Below, one piece after another: positions 10,364 through 22,130 of a DNA stretch of 64,000 bases. The position numbers were made by a program, and so were the translations under genes. The first letter of the stretch is position 1, and every line of letters begins with the position of its first letter. The notes under the pieces are model-generated. The model was not told where the DNA came from and made no database searches. It saw only the letters and a list, made by a program, of their open reading frames with translations. This stretch comes from Haemonchus contortus (taxonomy: Eukaryota > Nematoda > Chromadorea > Rhabditida > Trichostrongylidae). The DNA is taken from positions 19,015,204 through 19,079,203 of the forward strand of contig LS997567.1 in the NCBI GenBank assembly GCA_000469685.2. The letters run 5' to 3'.

Positions 10364-12150
10364 CTGAAAATAGCTTTAAAGTAAAGGGTACAGCGTGCGT
10401 AACACGGCGATTTCTGACAAGCAACTACCCATCTACTTTCAAAAACTGACTGATGGCTTGTCGGCTGCTCGTATTGACTGATTTCACCTTCCTGCTCATT
10501 GTTCATTCGTTGCCTATTGTCAAATGCATTTGCGACATGTCTACATATATGAAGTTCATGTGTTTCGGTTGGTAGCTCATTGTCACGAATTGATCATTCG
10601 TATTAGTCTACACATTGATCTCGCAGCTGCGGACAGCAATGGATGCCTCGCATCTTATCTGATTCAAACCGATAAATTTCCAAGGATAATATATTCAGTA
10701 GTTCTCCTACTTTTCTGGAGATGGTCGCTACTGTCAAAATGAAGCTTATACGCTTTTCAGGGTAACGTGCTGTCGTTAAATCATTGTTTTGTTAGGAAAT
10801 TGAGACTTGGCGTTCAAGCAATGTTGGCGGAGAGTTGGAGACTTATGTAGTAGTTGCGTCGATAGCATTTAACGTGACTTATAAAGTTCTCCTTCGATGC
10901 ATTCGACCGTTGCTAATAGAGATCATTCCACTTCCTTCCATCATTTGAAGAATGCCCGAATCCTCCTTGGCATAAATATATTGCCAGAGGTATTGTAATA
11001 CTGTCACACAGGTGCCATTCAGTCCATGCAGGCTGATGCTAGGTGCCTTGGATGGATAACTGCTGTGCTTAGTTATAATGTGGTGGCCTTAACAGAGACA
11101 TGATGCTGGAGATCGAATATCAAACCGAACCGTTGCTGCATATGAATCATTGAAATATGGATGGATCCATGATCAAAATGAAGGGGTGGTCTCACGATCA
11201 CGCAACTCACTTCGCTACCCTGTTTTTTCCCGAATGAATCTAAGAATCTATGTAGAATTTTTGCGCGACATTAACTCAAGAAAAGGTACTCATTGACTAC
11301 AACTTGTGTGCAGAGCGCATCGGCGCAATTTTTCAATGAACAGCTATTGAAATGTGTAAGCGATCTGTCCCTGAGTGATAACGTCGCTCTATGTATTAGT
11401 ATGATACTTCAGCGCGTTTTGATATGAATAGGAGTTTCAGTACTCCTAAGGCTGCCCACTGTATGAAAACTTTTGTAGGCATAGCTATAGCTATAACCCC
11501 AATTTCGATAAAGCAGGTGACTTCAGCACTCCAGGAAAGCACGTTTTGAACCTTCCGTTACAAGACAACTCAGACTCTGCCTACCACATCTCCACAACTG
11601 TTCTTCTAGATTGGAGGCATCTCTGCTCTTCATTCTTTATTCAGCTCATGAGAGCTGAAAGTGTTTATAAGGATGTACATTTCCAACAATGTGACTCTGC
11701 TGAACAACCGACGAGTACCTTAGGCCATAGATTGGCGGCTGATTGGAAATTGTCCTATTGCAGAAGAAATGCTCGGCTTATATGAAAACTTTTTATCATT
11801 TACACACACATCACATTATCAATACACACATCTATATTCATATTGGGAGACTGCCTTGGCTACTTTGTGCCTCTTTAAAAAAATCTGCGTAGTCTGAACG
11901 AGTATGGCTCATAATATTCAAGCACTCTACGCAAAGGTTGAAGCGTATCAAAGCTTACTCCTGTTTCAAAATGAGGACCGGCAATCGTATAGAAGTTGCA
12001 GACCAAATCGTAAAGAAGTTGCAGACCAAATAGGTAAGATAAAGCTAAGCTGTTAGCTGGAATTTGCACAAAATGATTCGCAGCAAAACCTTAACTTGCT
12101 CCTAGTTCAGACAGAGCTTTTTCTTGAGCTCATATCTGAACCAGTTACGT
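10364..12150. other. No gene recognised
   Basis: Presumably holds further intron and perhaps the missing 5' exons of the PX-kinase gene, which I could not identify. A faint LINE-endonuclease-like string near 11040-11105 is too short to call. Confidence 0.3.
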
Positions 12151-12430
12151 CACCTGGCTGACGCCGGCTTCTCTCCTACTTACGATAGAGTTGTCATAAC
12201 CGGCCCGCCCCTTCTTCAAAACAAATGATACTTTTTAGAACACGGAACATGACAGAGGACCGACAGGACATTCAAGAGGTATCCAGTATGTGCTCATCCT
12301 TATGCCTATGATTAGAAGTCTCGATCTGTCGCTCATTTTGAAAATAATGACCCATTGAAAGTTCAACTGTTTTGAATTGAATATTTCGATTCCGCCACGG
12401 ACGTTGTGGGCGGAGTCTAGTTCTGTCACT
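12150..12430. repeat. Dispersed repeat, CCGGCTGACGCCGG family, copy 1
   Basis: Begins CTGGCTGACGCCGGCTTC at about 12153 and shares long stretches with 27250-27485: GATAACCGGC-like, AAATGATACTTTT, ATGCCTATG, GATTAGAA, TCGATCTGTCGCT and AATAATGACCCATTGAA. Non-coding, so probably a non-autonomous element; ends not resolved. Confidence 0.6.
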
Positions 12431-12469
12431 TATCATCAGTGATCACTTCTTGCCTCCTCTACTCCTACC

Positions 12470-12760
12470 AAATTTTAGCACTCTAGAACAAATTTGACGC
12501 CCTAGATCAAATTTGCGCAAGCCACGCCCCTATGAGTGGAGCTTGCGCAAAAACACTTGCCACCTCAAATTAGAGCACCCATCCTGCCACCTGTACCTTA
12601 CTAAATTTGAACGCTCTAGGTTCACTAGATCCGGAGTTATCATTTTCCGTTCGAACATTTATTTTGCACAAACCCGTGTGGGCGGAGTCTGGTCCTGGAG
12701 CCAACCATGTACTGTATGAGTGTTTCCATCCTGTCAGCATGTCAGGCTGATTCTTCTTGT
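12470..12760. repeat. Dispersed repeat of the AAATTTGAACG/CCTGCCACCTGTACC family
   Basis: Repeats the module CAAATTTGACG-CCTAG and contains CCTGCCACCTGTACC, GGAGTTATCATTTTCCG and GGGCGGAGTCTGGTCCT. The same words recur at 27930-28260 and, in diverged form, in both arms of the foldback at 15631-16965. Confidence 0.55.
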
Positions 12761-13486
12761 GCGATTTGCTGATTGCACCTTTGTGACAGGCGATAAGAAA
12801 TGGATTGTGTCGACGAATTAGAGCGGAAAATATCATCAAGTGCTTCCATTGAACCGGACGAACCACTCCAAAAATCAAAACCTACGTGCTGAAGAGTGTG
12901 CTCTGCTGTTGGCAGATTTGAGGTCTGGAGGGGAACAACTTATTGAGACACACAGCCACAAGGCCTTATCCTTCGACCTCCCTTTACCCTTTATCCTTGA
13001 ATAGGACACTGCACAATTTGTTTCGTGACAAATCGTATGATTTCCTATATGGTGACGAGTAAAACGATTTTTGGATTTTAAGTTTGGGACCTCCTGTGAA
13101 AGTCAGGCAATGAGTATCCTGGGAAACCATTTCTAAGCGAAATATATTGTCTGATAAACTGATTTGTGTTTGAAGAAATTTTCAGCGATAGTCGACACCA
13201 AAAATCGGCGGGAACATTCTAAACAACCCAGTAATTCGTAGAATCGATATTGAATTAGCAGAGTTTAGCAGGAAGCTGATCAGCTAACCAATTAAGTGAT
13301 GTTACCCCACAGACGTGTGAGTGAAGGTGCTAATGACCTTAATGAGAACTAAGTTTCCCTTCCTCCTCAGTACCTAATGAGGTTGCCAATAAGAATCTAC
13401 CACACATAGTTTACAGCTAAACAAAAGAAAAACAACTTAGAATGTGTTTCATGATTATTCCCCGTTTACCTCGCTCGCCGTTGTAG

Positions 13487-14170
13487 GTTCTATAAGTTGA
13501 AGTTGACATATGTGCCACTGCACTGTTACACCGATTCTCCTGTTCCTATCGGCGAGATACAATTAAATATTCTGAAGCCTAGGAAAAAGCAGAAGACAAG
13601 TGAAGTTCCACTGACCGGTTTTTTTTCAACGGAAACAATGACGTCACAGTTGACCATAGGTGGTTTTCGCATCCTAAGGAGAATGGCGAAAATAAAAGTA
13701 AGCTCTCTGCATTGTTCAGGTACGCGAAATAGCGGTCGAAAGGATGACATAATACAGGCAAAGTCATGGAGTACAATATTAGAACGTTTCAGCCGTATTA
13801 TGACGAGATATGATTGAAATTAGTGATATCGTCATGGAGAAAAGAACTTAATCACCAAAATTATCCCGATTTTTTGAAGGTGAACAAAAATACTGAGAAT
13901 ATGAGGGGAAGAGAATGCTGATTGTGGAGAAAAGGTTTGGTACCTAAGGAATTTGGTAAGCATTAGCTCATGCAAGTCATTATTTGAATTTATGAACAAT
14001 GAAATGAAGGCACAAGCGCAAATGAACAATAAGGAATCTCCTACACATCTTATCAGCGCTATCTTGTTTGTAAAATCGCGGCGCATCAACGTGCTGACAA
14101 GTGGCGATATAGAAGAATACCTGAGAAAAACTACAGATTTGTCAACGAATTCTCCAGTTCTTTTTGAGGT
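13487..14170 (+). CDS. Possible exons of an unidentified plus-strand gene
   Basis: 13487-13697 is open between a CCGTTGTAG acceptor and an AAAAGTAAGC donor. A second open stretch, about 13970-14168, has coding-like composition (FMNNEMKAQAQMNNKE, then SRRINVLTSGDIEEYL) and ends before GAGGTGACG. No family is recognised and the splice joining is not proven. A tiny exon-like piece, TTTTCAG to GTAAGA, lies near 14543-14570. This could be a genuine host gene or chance open frames. Confidence 0.3.
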
Positions 14171-14199
14171 GACGCATCATGAAATGTTGGGAATATGAT

Positions 14200-15630
14200 A
14201 CTATGGCTTCAAATCTGAAGTTTGACCACGAAGTTTTGCATCAAGTTGGGGCTCCTCAACAACTGAGTTCTAAGCAACATAAGATACCGACGTTGTGCTG
14301 ATGATATTGAGAATGTTGACGGCACGACGTGTTATTAAGTATTCTTGACGATATCTATTGCTGGTGGCTTCGAGTATCATTGAGATGCCGATTCTGATGA
14401 GAATAATAAGGCGCTGTTAATTAGTGAACCCCTCAAGAGCGAAATTCCCAAGATACCATCGGTATCCTGCTGAATTATGCTATACTGTTCTTCTTCACTG
14501 TAATGGTTGCAAAAGTGCTCGATATGCTGTGTTATACATTTTCAGATCACGGATGCGGCTATGGTATTGAAAGTAAGAGAAGAGCATTTTTTATTTTTCA
14601 CGATGATAAGGAGCGAGACGACGAAACGCACAGAGTGATGGCAAAAAAGTTACTCTCTCGCCTTCGTCAACATAATGAAGCCACTAAAGAAACACGATGA
14701 AAGTTCTCGTCTAGGAAGAAGAGTCCTCGTGAAGTTTACTTTCGTAAAGGGGGGTGTTCCGTGTTTCTACGCTGTCTTAACTTCTACACCGCAGCATTCT
14801 TCTCACATGCATAGTGCTTACCTAGGCACGTGCACTTTTCGCTTCCTCCAAGTCCCAGGCACACCTGAAATTTTGTGATCTTCGTAAGGCTTCGCCTCTT
14901 CAATATGCTGTTTAATAAATGAAGGAAGGCGAAGACTCGCTAGATGTGTGTGCTTCGAAAATTCTCATGTTAACTATTTTCATGGAAACGTTCTCAATGG
15001 TTTGTTCGAGACGCGACAAATTTCCAATCTCCAGGCATTTCGCTGTTAAAGGCACTTCGGATAAATCTGTGGTCCCCTCTAAACCACATGTGGCGTTGTC
15101 AGGTCGGGAAACGGCCTAGATAGAGCGTTCCGAAAGCCTAAAGATTGTTTAGTGTATATGAGCGAACGAGCATCAATTGCATTTTAGGGGCTGCACCATT
15201 CACAAGGTATCCTTACGGAAATTTGAGCAACTTGTCAGGACCCATAGCAACGTTGAAAGGCAGTCCTGGACAGCTTTGGCTTGATGTAGTCAGCTCTTTG
15301 CGCAAATGCATCAACTTAAATTTCGTCCACGTACCACTTCCATGTTATTTTCTCATGATAATCTCGTTCAACTTCTACTTCCACACTTTTTCAAAGTCTT
15401 ATATTTCGCAAAATCGACGAATTTTCTCGTTTCCCAAACCACCGATGCTCTGTTCCCCACCAATACTCCCCCATTTCAAGTTAGAAAGTATACCTCAAAG
15501 TTGTGGATGTGCCGTCAAGGTCAATTTTGTGGCCACAGTGTTGTTTTGGAAATGCTCTATACAAATTTTTTCCGGAAACTGTCGCCAAGCATTCATCTCC
15601 GGTAATCCGTCAATATATTGGCCGTACCGT
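14200..15630. other. No feature recognised
   Basis: Several open frames, including 171 codons at 15145-15660 that run into the foldback arm, but none has domains, a signal or flanking splice sites I trust. Confidence 0.3.
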
Positions 15631-16965
15631 TCTTCATCCATGAGGAAAGAGGAACTATAAGGTGCCGAACACGCATACAAAACAGGCTGTGAGCGTCTTC
15701 CAAAGCAGGAATAATAAACGCCATATGTTTCTATTCTCAACCACTCAGATCGCCCAGCCAACGCTGGGCTCTCCTGCTTCCCGTGTGAAATTCGCCTGCC
15801 GCTCACCTCCCTCTCATATTTGGTGCAGGAGAAGAAGAATCATGAATTTCCAACCGAACACCCATATTTCGTGAACGCCTCTCCCGTCATGAACGAAAAT
15901 CTGCTAAGGTACTTACCGTACTGACGCCTGTACAGTTATCGAACCTTTACGATATAGCTCCAACTTGACAACTTTCGCGCACACCCGCACTTTTTAGGGA
16001 CAGCCTGGTCTTGCCACCTGCCATAAGTGTTTCCGCCTTGCCGCCTGTCCGAACTTGAACGATTTACGTCCTCGCAAAGAGGAGTTACGAGTTCCCAGTC
16101 AAAGATACACCGGCATACAAACTGTTACACATCGAGGCCTATCATCACTCCTTCCTTTTTGTTCCCGAGAAAAATGAATTATGAGTAGCTGCACCGTATC
16201 GAGTAGTACATATCGGAACAGTAAAAATCGGTTGCCATTACCGATCGCTGCGCTTACAGCTATTCCTTCGACATCTCTTCAACCTTCTCGTGAACGGAAC
16301 AGTGCAAATCGTTATATCGCTCAGCATCCCCACAGCGTAAATCCTACTACACGAATCCCCCTATATATGAAGGAGTAAAGCTGTGGATAACAGTGCATAA
16401 TGTGGAAAGCTTCTTAACAGGATTGCCGGCTTTGAACTCTACACTCCCGCGTAGTCCAGCCCAGCAGCCTGTTTCCCTTCTAAATTTAGACGCCCTAACT
16501 ACAAAGGGACAGGCGGTAGGACGGAAACACTGATGGCAGGTAGCAAGACCAGGCTGTCCCTCGTGGGTCTAGATCGTAAAGGTTCGATAGGTGTTTAGGC
16601 GTCAGTACGGGAAAGCTGATGGCAGGTGACAAAATATTGGAGAAGAGTGAGAACAAAGTTATCTAAATAGATATGAGTTGAGCAGAATTCCATTCATGAC
16701 GGGAAAGGCGTTCACGAAGTATGTGTGTTCAGTTGGAGATTTATGATTCTTTTTCTCCTACAACGGAACGTACAAATATGGGAGGGAGGTGAGCGGCAGG
16801 CAAGTTTTTACACGGAAAGCAGGAGTGCCCGGCGTTAGCTGGACGATCTGACTGGTTAAGAATAGAATCATACGGCGTTTATTAATCCTGCTCTGGAAGA
16901 CGCTCGCAGCCTGTTTTGAATGCGTATTCGGCACCTTGCAGTTCCCCTTTCCTCATCGATGAAGA
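15631..16965. mobile_element. 1.3-kb foldback element with arms of about 450 bp
   Basis: The left arm starts TCTTCATCCATGAGGAAAG at 15631. Its inverted copy ends at 16965 (CTTTCCTCATCGATGAAGA). The match runs inward through GGTGCCGAACACGCAT, the CAGGCTGTGAGCG block, GCCAACGCTGGGC, GTGAGCGGCAGGC and TTCGTGAACGCC, down to GACAGCCTGGTCTTGC at about 15995 opposite 16545. Arms therefore cover roughly 15631-16060 and 16510-16965, with an unpaired centre of about 450 bp. No transposase. The arms include words of the dispersed repeats seen elsewhere in the window, so this is probably a large hairpin MITE or an inverted insertion pair. Confidence 0.65.
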
Positions 16966-18100
16966 TCAACACAGGTCATCCTTGACAGATTGAGCCATGT
17001 TAGTCATGTCAGCAGGCAGGCCTCGGAGTGGTTAATGCGTTTCCATACTATCATAAAATCATTATAGTATTGCAAAATGATGTTCGGACATGAAGGCAAT
17101 ATGTTGTTACCGACACGGCACAGATGGCGTTATGTTCTTTCTCCATCAATTCGAAGAAAGCCCTTGATACCCTCGCCGCAGGAGCTGCGATTTAGACCCT
17201 GTACACTCAAAGAATTATTATTCAAGACGATAAAAAATTTTTTCTCGAGTTCTGCAACAATTCCATTACCGGGATCACGCTACTCTACAAGTGGGTTATT
17301 CTGAAAAAGGAACTTGTCGTCTAGGCGATACTGCACAGCTTAAACTGTTCGAAGCTGTTTTAAAAACATCATGCTACGTTGAGATGGCCACGTCGTTGAC
17401 TATGTAAGGGTAACTAAATAAGTGTTTTGGCCCCGAATATGTCGAAGACCGGTAGAGCAACTTCATCGAGCTTCGATAGGGAACGCTGGTCACACTGAAC
17501 AATGAATGCACTGGACTGAACAGATTCGATCATTTTATCGACGCCTCCCTTATAGAAGCGTCATGAAAGCTCTCCCTCTAGAGCTTGTACCGAGGGACCG
17601 TCTAGCGCGTGGATGAATAAATTGCATGAATCCCTGTTGGGATACTTTGATGTTGGTGCAAACATCTGCGTAGCAAGGGAAAAATTAAACAAAATAGTTG
17701 TAAAGAAAAAATGGAGGTGTTATCATGAGGTGGCATTTGTGATGCAGCATCATTTGCGCTGCATACCTTCATCTGCCAGAAGTCGTTATTGCTGGTGTAA
17801 AAATACCCGTGATCATAAATTTTTATGCGAATTGTTCAGTGAGTATGAGAAGCATTTCTATCTGGTTTCATTCCAATGTGAAAGTTACTAAAAGTAAGGC
17901 TGAGAGCATTTCCGATGCAATGTAGTCTCGATATGTGGAAAGGCCACAACAGGGTTACCAATATGATTTTAAAATCATATTCAGGTGGTTTCAAGAAAAA
18001 AAGGTATCACAGTAAGACTCGCTATTCGCACTATCGAATCCACCACTGGGATTCAATGGTATTTTGTCGTATGGGTATACATCACAAATTGTACTTCTCC
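16966..18100. other. No feature recognised
   Basis: Unique-looking sequence up to the satellite array. Open frames such as 17613-17891 have no recognisable domain. Confidence 0.3.
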
Positions 18101-18109
18101 ACGAAATCC

Positions 18110-20085
18110 GGAATTCTCACTCGACCGCAGTTTCAAATTGTAGCTTGATATCGAAGTTTAGATCGCGAGCCTGCAACATCGTTATTTTGAGAACTCTCTC
18201 AAGTATTGCTAGGAATCGCAATCTTTTCCACCTTGGAGATCCCAAAATATAGCTAAAGAGAAAATATAGCTCAATATCAATGGGCCGAATTCGGGAGGCT
18301 GTAAACATCGCGATATTCATAGTTGTCGAACACAGAAAGAAGCCACAAACTTTTCTTACAATGGGAACGTTTCAAATTATAGCATGGTGTCGAAGATTAG
18401 ATCGGATACCTGTAAACAAAGACATTTTCAGAATTCTATCAAACATTGCTAGGAATCACGATCACTTCTGCCCTCGGACATCCCAAAATACAGCTCGATA
18501 TCGAAAGGATGAATACGGGAAGTTGAAAACATCGCTAATCTCAGAATTATATCAAACACCGCTAGGAACAACAAATTCTTCTCACAATCAGAAAGTTTCA
18601 AACTATAGCTCGATATCGAAGAGTAAATCGTATGCCTGTGAACAACGTTATTTACAGAATTCTACCAAACATTGCTAGGAACCACAATCTTTTCTGCCCT
18701 CGGAAATTCCAAAATATAGCTTGATATCGAAGAGTAAATCGGGAAATTGCAAACATCGTTTTTTTGAGAATTGTATCGAACATTGCTGGGATCCCAATCT
18801 TTCCTTGCCCTCGGGGAACTCAAAGTATAGCTCGATATCGAAGAGCAGATTGGGAACTTGCAAACATCGTTTTTTTGATAATTGTATCAAACATTGCTGG
18901 GATCCCAATCTTTTCTTGCCCTCGGGGAAACTCAAAGTATAGCTCGATATTGGAGAGTAAATCGGATTGCTGTAACAAACATTATTTTCAGAATTCTATC
19001 AAACACTGCAAGAAACAAGGAACATTTCTTACAATCGGAACTTTTCGAATTATAGCTTGACATCGAAGAGTACATTGGATTCCAGTACATAAGGTCATTT
19101 TCAGAAATCTACCAAACATTGCCTGGGATCATAATCTTGTCTGGCCCTCGGGGAAATTCAAAATATAGCTCGATATCGAAGACTAGACCAGCCTGTAAAA
19201 TCTTTATTTTGAGAATTCTATCAAATATTGCTAATAGTCACAAATTTCCTTGCACTCAGGAAAATTCAAAGTATGGCTCGATATCAAAGAGTAGACCAGA
19301 AGCCTGTAAGCATCATTATTTTTAGAATGCTCTCAAACATTACTAGGAATCACAATCACTCCTGCCCTCGGAAATTCCAAAATACAGCTTGATATTGAAG
19401 AGTAAATCGGATTCCTGTAAAAAACGTTATTTTCAGAATCCTATCAAACACTGCAAGGAACAAAGAACATTTCTTACAATCGGAAATTTTCAAATTATGG
19501 CTCGATATCGAAGAGCAGATCGGGAGATTGTAAACATCTTTTTTTGCGAATTCTATCAAACATTGATGGGAATCACAATCTTTCCTCGCCCTCGGGGAAA
19601 TTCAAAATATAGCTCGATGTCGAAGAGTAGACCAGTAACCTGTAAACACCGTTATTTTCAGAATTCCCACGAACATTGCTAAGAGTCACACTCTTTCCTT
19701 GCCCTCGGGGAAATTTAAAATATAGCTCGACAGAAGAGCAGATCGGGAGATTGTAAACATCTTTATTTTGAGAATTCTATCAAACATTGATGGGAATCAC
19801 AATCTTTCCTCGCCCTCGGGAAAATTCAAAATATAGCTCGATGTCGAAGAGTAGACCAGTAACCTGTAATCATCGTTATTTTCAGAATTCCCACAAACGT
19901 TGCTAGAAATCACACTCTTTCCTTGCCCTCGGGGAAATTTATATATAGCTCGATATCGGAGAGCAGACCAGAAGCCTGTAAACATCGTTATTTTGAGAAT
20001 TCTATCAAACATTGATGGGAATCACAGTATTTTCTTGCCATCTGGGAAATTCGAAGTATAGCTCGTTATCTGAGGGATGAATTCG
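18110..20085. repeat. Degenerate tandem satellite, unit of about 112 bp, about 18 units
   Basis: The word TATAGCTCGATATCGAAGAG and variants recurs at about 18141, 18264, 18378, 18490, 18606, 18716, 18826, 18939, 19051, 19166, 19273, 19385, 19497, 19610, 19722, 19835, 19947 and 20058, a spacing of 105-125 bp. Each unit also carries a GTAAACATCGTTATTTTcAGAA block, AATTCTATCAAACATTGCTAG, and TTGCCCTCGGGGAAATTC. Units are diverged, with no sign of coding. All open frames here are products of the repeat. Confidence 0.85.
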
Positions 20086-20360
20086 GGGGGCTGTAATTTT
20101 CCTATCCACGCTATGTCCATCTTTCATAAGGTCTATTTGGATCTCAGCAGCCCTTCTCATACACTCGCTCCTTCCACCAAATTTATCATATGTCCCATTG
20201 ATCACTTCCCCAAACATGTTATTGCTTCTCCACTTCCTAACTGTTCTGCTCCGATAGTTGCTCGCTTTTTAATGAATGACTGTATTTTAGAATACGGAGC
20301 TATGACAGAGTTGATCTCAGCCAATGCTGATAATGCTTCTTATAAGGTTGGCGATTGATG
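20086..20360 (+). pseudogene. Retroelement integrase core fragment
   Basis: The frame 20077-20358 (FHKVYLDLSSPSHT, FIICPIDHFPKHVIASPLP, FLMNDCILEYGAMTELISAN) aligns along its length with the integrase of element C (FDKVYVDLTGPLHT, and ILAMIGHFSKYVIVTPLP at 44.5-44.7 kb). It keeps the first catalytic Asp; the second, normally in SDN, reads SAN. It ends where homology would reach the third motif. It abuts the satellite and is an isolated relic of the same Ty3/Gypsy family. Confidence 0.75.
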
Positions 20361-21890
20361 GGAAAACGCCACCCTTGTGAAATTTCGGAACGCGTAAAAG
20401 TGGGACAGAAGGGAAAGGGGGGGGGGCGGGTGGTCAGGATTGGCTGTTGGCTTACCCAGCCATGATTTTAGGTAGGGCGCAGAGCCTAGCAGCAGCCTGG
20501 CGATGACGACCACGACAATCTCCACACCAGAGCGGCTGCTTTCATATCGTGGCTTGTGCATCAGCACGACTCGTTCTTGATGGGTGGCAGTAGCTGCTTC
20601 ATCGTAGGTGTGTCGGCAAGGGTGACGAAGTCTTGATGGATCACTCGAACAAGATAAGTGATTCGAAGAGACGAAAAAATCATTGAATGGTTAGACGATG
20701 CCTAGTAAAAGTGTCGACTAGCTAAGGGTCCAGCTGTGGTGTGGATAACAGGAAATTTCCTACTGTCGCACCGTTGCAGTACCGGCGCGCCCCGTTAAGG
20801 CGCATTCAAGTGTATACGCGCGGGAAAGTTACTCACACTGCAGAACCACCCACCAAGTGGACGCGACCCACGTAGAGACTACCTCGCAGTCTGTTTTCGC
20901 AACGAAGGAAATGTCGGTTGATGGCAGGCCTGTGGCCGCATTTACATGGAGCTACCCTATCATCCGTGCAACCTACAAAACTTTTCCAACCACCGTCACA
21001 TAAGAACCCATCGAAAAGGCCTCGAACGGGAACATGGGAATGGTAGATGGGTAATTTCTACAGCTGCTACTGTGCGTAGATACAAGTAAGGCTTTGACTA
21101 TCATTACTCTTTGTAGTTTTGTGAGGGTAATACATGTAAAATCCATTAACTTTTCTTCTGTTGCTGTCCAAATAGTGGACAAGCTAACCATGAACATTTT
21201 ATAATGGTTTGTTCCTCTTACATTCGCCTGAGGTTCTGCATTAGTCTTACAAAATGCTGAGTGATGGTCGAATTAGCGTAGAATCGAATCAAAATTTGGA
21301 ACTGTCTGACTTTAACATCCTTTCCTCTCCTTCATACAACATCGTCTTGGGGAATTACCCTTGCTCAAAAAAGGACGCGTTCAAGATATTGCGAATGAAA
21401 ATTTCCTTGAAATTTCTCAGGTCTTAGCGGACCAGAATAAGGCGTCATGCAGGGCACCGAGGCGCCTCCCTTTAGAAGCGAGATATCTTTGCTTGGGTTA
21501 AATATACAAAACCCATGCTTTGTCCACCATGAGAGATGTCTGCTGTGCGGTAGGCACTGCATAAATTCCAGATCGATCGCATCTGGCTGAGACTACTCTT
21601 TTTGATAGGCGCTATGTATGATGATGGCTCCTTGGTAGCTTCCATGCTGATCTACTCCTGGTTTACTTCTAATTTTTGCATTTTGTCATGGTGTTCAGTT
21701 CACGCCACTGGAAAGAAAATCATTCCCTTGGCTTCACCGTATTTTACGTTCATTTTCCCGCTAAATTTGTACTGATGATCAATTCTTTCGATCCCACAAA
21801 CGAACTTCTTTCCATTTTCTTGGCTTTTGGCTTCTTCGAATTGAAATATGTTCCTTGTTTAGATTCGATGATTTTTATGCTACTTTGTAA
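20361..21890. other. No gene recognised
   Basis: Contains a G9 run near 20420 and otherwise unremarkable sequence. No domain is recognised in the open frames. Confidence 0.3.
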
Positions 21891-21892
21891 AA

Positions 21893-22130
21893 TGGGAGGA
21901 GGTGGTATAGTGGCAAGTGGTGCACTTCACACAACCATGAACAGGGTTCGAATCACGGATCGATATCTGCCTAGGCCAACCAGGCCTTCCATACATCTGT
22001 GGTCGATTCAATGACACCACACTTGCCTGAGGGGATAACATCGACTGGTCACCGCAATTCATTATATAGGCCACATACGCATTCAATACGTCACTATGAT
22101 TTTAATGGGAGTCAAATATGTGGGCGCATC
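21893..22130 (+). repeat. tRNA-derived SINE
   Basis: A pol III A box (TGGTATAGTGG, 21903-21913) and a perfect B box (GGTTCGAATCA, 21945-21955) are spaced as in a tRNA, with a TTCACAC anticodon-loop-like string between them. No closing acceptor stem is present, so it is not a functional tRNA gene. A tRNA-unrelated body follows (CTAGGCCAACCAGGCCTTCC, GACTGGTCACCG) to about 22130. The superfamily call is from structure; the body resembles SINE tails I associate with strongylid genomes, from memory only. Confidence 0.6.

Noticed and set aside
11035..11110. Endonuclease-like string of an RTE-type LINE
   Set aside because: Only about 20 residues resemble the family and no catalytic motif beyond a possible TET is visible.
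15145..15660. 171-codon plus-strand open frame
   Set aside because: No domain, no splice or start context, and it runs into the foldback arm; an equally long frame exists on the opposite strand.
18110..20085. CRISPR-like or minisatellite gene array
   Set aside because: Units are diverged, of about 112 bp with no unique spacers between identical repeats, in an evidently eukaryotic genome; simple satellite fits.
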